A stretch of 64,000 nt of DNA from Halichondria panicea (lineage: Eukaryota > Porifera > Demospongiae > Suberitida > Halichondriidae), in assembly GCF_963675165.1 (NCBI RefSeq), contig NC_087379.1, forward strand, positions 3,290,201 to 3,354,200. The letters are read 5' to 3'. The position numbers were made by a program, and so were the translations under genes. The first letter of the stretch is position 1. Every line of letters begins with the position of its first letter. Below the pieces are notes generated by a model, which saw only the letters and a list, made by a program, of their open reading frames with translations, did not search any database and was not told the origin of the DNA. Of the stretch, positions 60,901 through 64,000 are shown piece after piece.

Positions 60901-61792
60901 GAAGTGATGCGGTGAGTACAAAGAAAGCACGATGCTGTAATTGTTTGTATGTAATCGTTTGTAAGGCCAGTGTTCGTCAATGTCTTGTTTCTGGTTTGGA
61001 AATCACCTTACCACTAGTGAGGGAGGGAGGTTATCATTATTCATTATTGTGACATCACTTCCTGTAAAACCCCATTTCCTATTAATTAAAATAACCACAC
61101 TGGATATACAATAAAACCACAAATATGAAAAAGGAAAATCTTACCTAATCTATGCTGCAATCTATGCTATTTATCATGTGACACACCCACAAGTAGGTGT
61201 GGCTAATGAAAATAATGGAGTGATGTCATAATAATGAGTTTTTTGATGAGGCAGTGAAATTTGAGGAGGGAGGTAACCAGAAACAAGACATTGATTAACA
61301 TTGGCCTAAACTCCAATCGCAGGTTTGGAGTCGAATAATGTCTACTCTAAATAATTGTAGAGGAAAAATAACTACTACTTCTGACCCAAAGCTGACAACA
61401 GATACAGCCAAAACTCCCAAAGTAAGCTCAGCATCAAGAATGTGCATGAATTAACTGCATTGTGTTTGTAGTCATCTTGGACAGACTCTAAAAACGTTGG
61501 CAGACAAACATCGCAGGTCAAATTGACAAAAAACAAGCTCTTAGGTACATATAATTATACCACACAATTTACATCATCTACAATGTACACCTGACAATTT
61601 ACACTTGCATATGCAGAAGATGTTGGCCCCATATTTGAAAGCAAATCTGAAGAGGGTCATCTGTTTGCTGTCAAAAATGCATATGGAGTTGATGAAGCGT
61701 TTAACCCATTCGAACTAGAAGATTTGATGGCATTTGAAGAGAGAAGTAATTTGGACCTTGACCATATTTCTTTTAACAATGAACAGTTTTAG
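48985..61792 (+). CDS. Adhesion G-protein-coupled receptor with FCGBP-N, FN3, HRM and GAIN domains
   Basis: Thirty-five exons, 2,120 residues: 48985-49027, 49099-49125, 50720-52015, 52102-52416, 52480-52779, 52834-53136, 53201-53500, 53551-53853, 53910-54194, 54319-54426, 54489-54721, 54776-55010, 55060-55172, 55220-55339, 55392-55458, 56050-56163, 56250-56344, 57282-57500, 57687-57755, 57804-57921, 57996-58160, 58209-58396, 58679-58728, 58798-58933, 59096-59202, 59256-59367, 59420-59573, 59642-59726, 60225-60291, 60394-60512, 60575-60701, 60870-60911, 61323-61421, 61472-61544, 61617-61792. Order: signal peptide (MVFKFWITFLVLF); IgGFc-binding-type N-terminal domain (about 24-455); six fibronectin III domains (455-1057), one per phase-1 exon; hormone-receptor motif; a furin-like RRKKRS site; Cys-rich EGF/TSP3-like segment (GDGRHCTLDSDGDLFPD); second HRM; GAIN with GPS (CAFW..THLTSFAVL, cleavage expected at L/T near residue 1720); seven-helix domain with the signature LLPLLGLTWVFGLL; cytoplasmic tail of about 115 residues. 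The intron after 55339 seems to use a GC donor. A surface adhesion/signalling receptor; ligand unknown. Confidence 0.9.
49246..49276. repeat. Short perfect hairpin in GPCR intron 2
   Basis: AATAGAGCAC and GTGCTCTATT are perfect inverted arms around TTGGCAAG. Confidence 0.7.
49324..49381. mobile_element. 58-bp perfect palindrome with 9-bp flanking direct repeats
   Basis: The sequence from TAGCCTGGAGACCACGCC to GGCGTGGTCTCCAGGCTA is a perfect palindrome centred between 49352 and 49353 (TACGTA). Both sides carry GTAATAACA (49315-49323 and 49382-49390), which looks like a 9-bp target-site duplication of the kind made by Mutator-like transposases. It is a spacer-less foldback element in GPCR intron 2. 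Confidence 0.85.
49465..49700. repeat. Diverged tandem duplication, unit about 130 bp
   Basis: GGCTTTGTTCGAGAATAGTA..CTTGTTTACTGCAA..GGGGAGGAGCTGGA recurs as CGCTTTGTTCGAGAGTAGTA..CTTGTTTGCTGCAA..GGGGAGGAGCTGGA. It is non-coding, in a GPCR intron. Confidence 0.65.
49848..49924. mobile_element. Small inverted-repeat element
   Basis: GGTATCTATGGTTATAGTGT and its partner ACACTATAACACATAGATACC form an almost perfect stem with a CCCTCATCCCTC-containing loop of about 30 bp. A foldback element in GPCR intron 2. Confidence 0.7.
50045..50601. mobile_element. TIR element with TATATCGAGGGTATAA ends
   Basis: The left end TATATCGAGGGTATAATATT, then TCGCGG, is matched by the right end TTTATACCCTCAATATA. 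Internal CCAACCTTTTGGCACATGCC resembles CCAGCCTTTTGGCGCATACG in the 6952-7235 element. It occupies GPCR intron 2 shortly before the FCGBP-N exon. Confidence 0.55.
52480..53853 (+). repeat. Tandem duplication of FN3 exon pairs
   Basis: Exons 52480-52779 and 53201-53500 are nearly identical, and the flanking introns match as well. Exon 52834-53136 shares its start with 53551-53853 and its end with 52102-52416. The offsets are about 721 and 717 bp, consistent with a recent unequal crossover of a two-exon module. Confidence 0.9.
55600..55760. repeat. Dispersed repeat fragment
   Basis: ATCAGCAGAAAATTTTACTC and GCGATCTAACTTGCGTTCTG..GGATCG match, inverted, the sequence at about 20165-20275 (CGATCCTCGCCAGAACGCAA, GGTTAGATCGCAAAGTCTGC). 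It lies in GPCR intron 55459-56049. Confidence 0.55.
55913..55985. repeat. Fragment of the CAGGGTGTCA MITE family
   Basis: CTGAATGTAAATTTTATGGG, a poly-G run, GAATTGAGCCAGGG and CCCCCTTTCCCCCTGTACATG match the right half of the copy at 10927-11153. Confidence 0.55.
56363..57241. mobile_element. 879-bp TIR transposon inside a GPCR intron
   Basis: The left end CCATAGATATAAGAAGGAGA followed by GGGATGGGAAAC matches the right end GTTTCCCATCCCTCTCCTCT followed by TATATCTATGG, flanked by TTATA on both sides. A second inner pair AACGCAGATC / GATCCGCGTTTCGG is also inverted. Plus-strand reading from about 56533 is open for some 77 codons to a stop near 56767; no transposase match is recognised. Exons 56250-56344 and 57282-57500 join in phase across it, so it is intronic. 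Confidence 0.8.
58458..58594. mobile_element. Small MITE with GTATAG / CTATAC ends
   Basis: AGTATAGAGGGTTTTCGATA at the left and AACCAACTATACGG at the right, with inner inverted CGAGGCACA / TGCCTCGAAAA. Related to 25805-26024. It lies in a GPCR intron. Confidence 0.55.
59806..60165. mobile_element. MITE, family C, copy 3
   Basis: It contains ACCTCGATATACCGGTCGTT, GCGCACTCGCTATTCCGTAT, CCGGATATGACGTTTTGGGT, CTGCACTGTCCCAAGGGTGA and ends AAAAGTCTACTGTA. The blocks match copies 1 and 2 (partly inverted). It lies in the GPCR intron between exons 59642-59726 and 60225-60291. Confidence 0.75.
60962..61309. mobile_element. MITE with about 33-bp TIRs
   Basis: The left end TAAGGCCAGTGTTCGTCAAT then GTCTTGTTTCTGGTT is matched by AACCAGAAACAAGACATTGA then TTAACATTGGCCTAA. 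It lies in the GPCR intron after the last transmembrane exon and is 348 bp long. Confidence 0.8.
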
Positions 61793-62048
61793 GACTATTA
61801 ATTTTGTTTGTATAGTGCAATTTCTATGCAGCTGCTCGATTTAGTCATTTGAGTACACATTAAATTTGAGTATACATCGTATTCAATATACAAAACTAGC
61901 ATAAATTTATGGGACAAAAGTTGTATACTCCGCTGCTATGGTAATAGTTAACCTTAACTACATAAAACGGTAATAACTGAGTAAGCTATAGCAACAACAG
62001 GTCATGACCATTTATTTACCAGTGCTAAAAACTAATAATTATACAGCT

Positions 62049-62054
62049 AATAAA
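62049..62054 (+). terminator. Possible polyadenylation signal of the adhesion GPCR
   Basis: AATAAA lies 257 bp downstream of the GPCR stop codon. It falls close to the 3' end of the convergent gene at 62117, so the two transcripts may overlap. Confidence 0.35.
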
Positions 62055-62116
62055 AATGACAGCTAATATAAAAACTACTTTAATTTAATTTGCAGTGCAA
62101 GCTTAATTAATTACAG

Positions 62117-64000
62117 TCAGAGCTGGTTGTCTTCGAATTCATAATCAGAGTCTTCATACCTGAAAAGCTTGCTAGGAATAGATTCCACATCATCCTGTGA
62201 AGAGATCGAGATTACTGATTAAATACACAGCAACAAAACAATGAACATCCTTCTGTTATAATGAGTGCTGCAAGCTGTACTGTGCTATATAATGCCTCTC
62301 GCCATGTTTTGCTTTCGCTCAAGAACTATTGAGAGTGTTATAGAAGAGGAAAATATGTATTGTAATGTTACGTTATTATTGTTGATTGCAATTTTTGACA
62401 ACGAATGATTATAGGAGAGCAGCTTAATGGACTATAAGTAATCGAATGATTATAGGAGAGCAGCTTAATGGACTATAAGTAATCAGTCGCCCTTCCTGAG
62501 AGAGAGAGACCGTCTGAACACTCTTTACATGAACTCACGGGCCACGGTGGAATTGAAACGTGACCAATGAGATTCTTCACAAGCATCAGGTCATTTGAAT
62601 AGGAGGCAGCAACTTTACATGCGGTTGAGCAGTAAGCAGTGATGTGGCATTGTGGCTAAGCTGAGATAGCGGATGTGACACATTTTTATGGTTTTGTTAG
62701 CTGGTATAATTAATTATACATAATACATTCCATTGTGCCATGATGACTTCCCGTAACGAGTTTAGACATACGTTCCTCCCTGAGAGGTGCATGTGCTAAT
62801 TATAATTTTTATCCCCCCAAACACCTACACGCTCATTAATACTAACTTAAAATGATAACCAGGAGCACATGAGGAGATGGAGCATTTTACTACGCATAGT
62901 ATTGCGGATTCACTATCGTCTAAATTGTAAATTAATGTGCTAAAATTAATGCTCTGTAAATGTGTGCTGATAACGAATATCATAGTACAATGAATAATGT
63001 TAGCAGCACTTAGCGGTTTGACACAATTTTGCCATACTATATGCTCCATCTCCTCATGTGTGCTCCTTGGTATGACACACTCACTAAACCGTAGTTTGAA
63101 TTGTACTACTCCATCTGGTATTATATTAGAGTCACGTATAGCCTTGAGGCAATGCTTTGTAAGGGTTGTCATACCGTACAGCTGATAATTTCCAGGGGGT
63201 AAAATATTCGTGGTTTTTGTGTTGATCGAAGCTCTGACGAATATGTTACTCATGAATGAAGCGACCATGCCTACCTTTACCTGCAGTGCAAGCAGCAGCC
63301 ACGAAAGTATTATCCACGAAGAAGTAACTATGCCCCCGAAAATTACCGGCTATACGCCGTAACGGTGATATGATATAAAACACAGAATTGTATATGAGAA
63401 ATACAGGAAGCTCGCCCTTAGGCTTGTGCCCGATCTCATGCATGCCTGTATATAAAAATATACCCCCCCTTAAGGGAAGTTTCGAATACCTAAGTGGCTT
63501 TGATTGACAGTCTGCATGTGACATCCCTGCTTAGAAAAATGAGTACTGGCTCACCTCAATATGTCCTTTGTCAACATAGAGTGGATTCGTCACAACCCCC
63601 AGTGATGAATCAAATAGAGGATTTGAAAAGAAAAGGGGGTTGTCCTTAAATCCAAGGGCGGAGTGCCTCGTTCGCTCTGCAGTCTTTCCATTATTCACAT
63701 ATCTATTTTAAAAGAAAGCAACAAAATTAGTTATGTAATAATGGGCCCATCAGAGTGCACTCACTTTTTTGGAGTCTTTTTTGGTGCTTTCTTCCTATAA
63801 AGTATTACCACAATAATTGCACTGAGAACAACTAAAAGAATGCCCATCACGATACAGAGAGCAATAATGAGCGCCAGCCCAAAAGCAGGAAGTTCAGTTG
63901 TAGGTATTGTGATGGAAACGTCTGGTGTAGGTAGTGCACTGGGGATTGGAATTTCACTAGGTAGAGACGATGTGACAAGAACATTCGATGTTGTCTGTGC
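62117..64000 (-). CDS. C-terminal part of a single-pass membrane protein with NPLF/NPLY tail (partial)
   Basis: Three exons are visible (minus): beyond 64000 to 63765, 63702-63555 and 62194-62117, in phase, about 153 residues, with the 5' part outside the window. The first visible part is a Ser/Thr/Pro-rich stalk (SSLPSEIPIPSALPTPDVS), then one hydrophobic helix (FGLALIIALCIVMGILLVVL), then a basic stop-transfer RKKAPKKTPKK. The cytoplasmic tail carries DNPLFFSNPLFDSS and TNPLYVDKG, three NPLF/NPLY motifs of the kind bound by PTB or endocytic adaptor domains (NPxY family knowledge), and an acidic C-terminus ending EDSDYEFEDNQL. It looks like a type I receptor or adhesion protein; the ectodomain is unseen and the family is not identified. 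It converges on the adhesion GPCR. Confidence 0.8.
62403..62484. repeat. Perfect tandem duplication, 41-bp unit
   Basis: GAATGATTATAGGAGAGCAG..GGACTATAAGTAATC occurs twice in direct succession. It lies in the last intron of the partial membrane-protein gene. Confidence 0.85.
62859..63073. mobile_element. Palindromic MITE of about 215 bp
   Basis: CCAGGAGCACATGAGGAGAT then GGAGCA pairs with TGCTCC then ATCTCCTCATGTGTGCTCCTTGG. The interior continues the inverted structure weakly. Intronic. Confidence 0.7.
63174..63360. mobile_element. MITE, family B, copy 2
   Basis: It contains GGGGGTAAAATATTCGTGGT, GAATGAAGCGACCATGCCTA, CCTTTACCTGCAGTGCAAGC and CCCCCGAAAATTACCGGCTA, then TACGCCGTA. It matches 6624-6817 block by block. 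Confidence 0.7.

Noticed and set aside
1-64000. tRNA or rRNA genes
   Set aside because: No cloverleaf with conserved B-box (GGTTCGANTCC) was noticed on either strand; a tRNA scan would be decisive.

Overview
The window looks like nuclear DNA of a sponge (Porifera, probably a demosponge). Genes are AT-rich, densely packed and split into many short exons with GT-AG introns. They are metazoan in type: a FoxJ2/3 forkhead factor, GIGYF, CCDC50, DNA ligase III and an adhesion GPCR. Next to them are an NhaC-type antiporter and a kinase-kelch membrane protein, which fits a non-bilaterian animal. The lineage call is inference from gene content only. I built the exon models by hand from splice sites, reading phase and family alignment recalled from knowledge; no search was run.

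Layout. 1-378: transposon-like repeat cut by the window edge. 2119-6307 (+): FoxJ2/3-like forkhead gene, 4 exons. 6308-7742: intergenic DNA with two TIR repeats. 19001-7743 (-): GIGYF, 20 exons, with an 81-bp minisatellite in one intron. 19326-25357 (+): CCDC50-like coiled-coil gene, 13 exons, divergent from GIGYF. 25358-27850: convergent intergenic DNA with repeats. 35689-27851 (-): DNA ligase III, 25 exons, with an added PAR-binding zinc finger. 35901-37540 (+): unrecognised multipass membrane protein. 40245-38041 (-): single-exon kinase-transmembrane-kelch protein. 40406-47953 (+): NhaC-family antiporter with signal peptide, 22 exons and a possible truncated isoform. 48985-61792 (+): about 2,120-residue adhesion GPCR, 35 exons (FCGBP-N, six FN3, two HRM, GAIN/GPS, 7TM). 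64000-62117 (-): 3' end of a single-pass membrane protein with an NPLF/NPLY tail.

Three gene pairs are head-to-head with short gaps between start codons (324, 211 and 160 bp). GIGYF is a translation-repression scaffold and ligase III a DNA-repair enzyme. The right half of the window is mostly membrane proteins. No operon-like functional system is implied.

Introns and intergenic DNA are full of small non-autonomous elements with terminal inverted repeats, several inserted at TA, and of the palindrome TACATGTA. The most interesting items are the LIG3-PBZ architecture, the inverted-topology kelch receptor kinase head-to-head with the antiporter, the recent tandem duplication of FN3 exons in the GPCR, the intron-read-through isoform of the antiporter, and a 58-bp perfect palindrome with 9-bp flanking direct repeats.
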